From Bacteroidota bacterium (GTDB lineage: Bacteria; Bacteroidota; Ignavibacteria; UBA10030), in contig JALONE010000074.1 of the NCBI GenBank assembly GCA_025455125.1, positions 1 through 6,189 of the forward strand: a stretch of DNA of 6,189 bases, in the 5' to 3' direction. Made by a program: the position numbers and the translations under genes. The number at the start of each line of letters is the position of its first letter. The stretch's first letter is position 1. The notes under the pieces were generated by a model. The model had not been told where the DNA came from. It saw only the letters and a program-made list of their open reading frames with translations, and searched no databases. Shown piece after piece: positions 6,155-6,189 of this stretch.

Positions 6155-6189
6155 CGTGAATCTCCTTTCTCTTGGCAGAGATCAGAAAT
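6074..6189 (-). mobile_element. 5' end of an IS200/IS605-like element, truncated at the dnaK junction
   Basis: This covers the tnpA start plus its 35-base leader up to the window edge. The inner boundary is ambiguous within 6074-6089, where the sequence fits both transposase and dnaK. The outer element end would lie beyond 6189 or inside the leader; no target-site signature can be identified. No tnpB or right end is visible. Confidence 0.6.
6155..6183 (-). promoter_or_regulatory. tnpA leader: strong Shine-Dalgarno with two alternative hairpins
   Basis: AAAGGAG (6168-6162) lies seven bases before the tnpA ATG, the clearest ribosome binding site in the window. TCTCT (minus strand, 6181-6177) can pair with AGAGA (6172-6168) across a GCCA loop. 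Alternatively GATCTC (6183-6178) can pair with GAGATT (6164-6159), which would cover part of the Shine-Dalgarno. IS200 tnpA is known to be repressed by leader structure that hides the ribosome binding site, so the second fold may have that role. The stems are short, so this is tentative. Confidence 0.35.

Overview
All recognisable genes in this 6.2 kb window lie on the minus strand. Read in their direction of transcription, from high to low coordinates, they are: a short 5' fragment of an IS200/IS605-family transposase gene; a dnaK gene without its first quarter; a 161-bp repeat-rich intergenic spacer; clpB; an rsmB-type rRNA methyltransferase gene; and the start of a TPR lipoprotein gene that runs off the low-coordinate edge. 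The plus strand carries only antisense shadow ORFs.

The DNA is fairly GC-rich and bacterial. The lipobox protein implies a diderm cell. The DnaK and ClpB sequences, the lipoprotein type and the lack of clear Shine-Dalgarno sequences before clpB and rsmB would fit the Bacteroidota/Ignavibacteriota/Chlorobiota group. That placement is a tentative inference, and no phylogenetic marker was compared.

The housekeeping part is ordinary. DnaK and ClpB together form the cytoplasmic disaggregation system, in which DnaK loads aggregates onto the ClpB hexamer. rsmB and the lipoprotein gene follow clpB at gaps of 20 and 25 bp and are probably co-transcribed with it.

Two places are not ordinary. First, at about 6074-6089 the dnaK reading frame breaks off at the equivalent of E. 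coli residue 152. It is joined through 16 shared bases to the first 27 codons of a Y1 transposase with its own strong ribosome binding site. This is either a deletion/recombination scar that makes dnaK a pseudogene, or a chimeric assembly join near a contig end. Second, the dnaK-clpB spacer is a composite: a 6-unit array of degenerate 7-bp repeats, a perfect 10-bp hairpin with a GAGA (GNRA) loop, and a 7-unit array of 7-bp repeats that runs directly into the clpB start codon. I see no convincing new multi-gene system.
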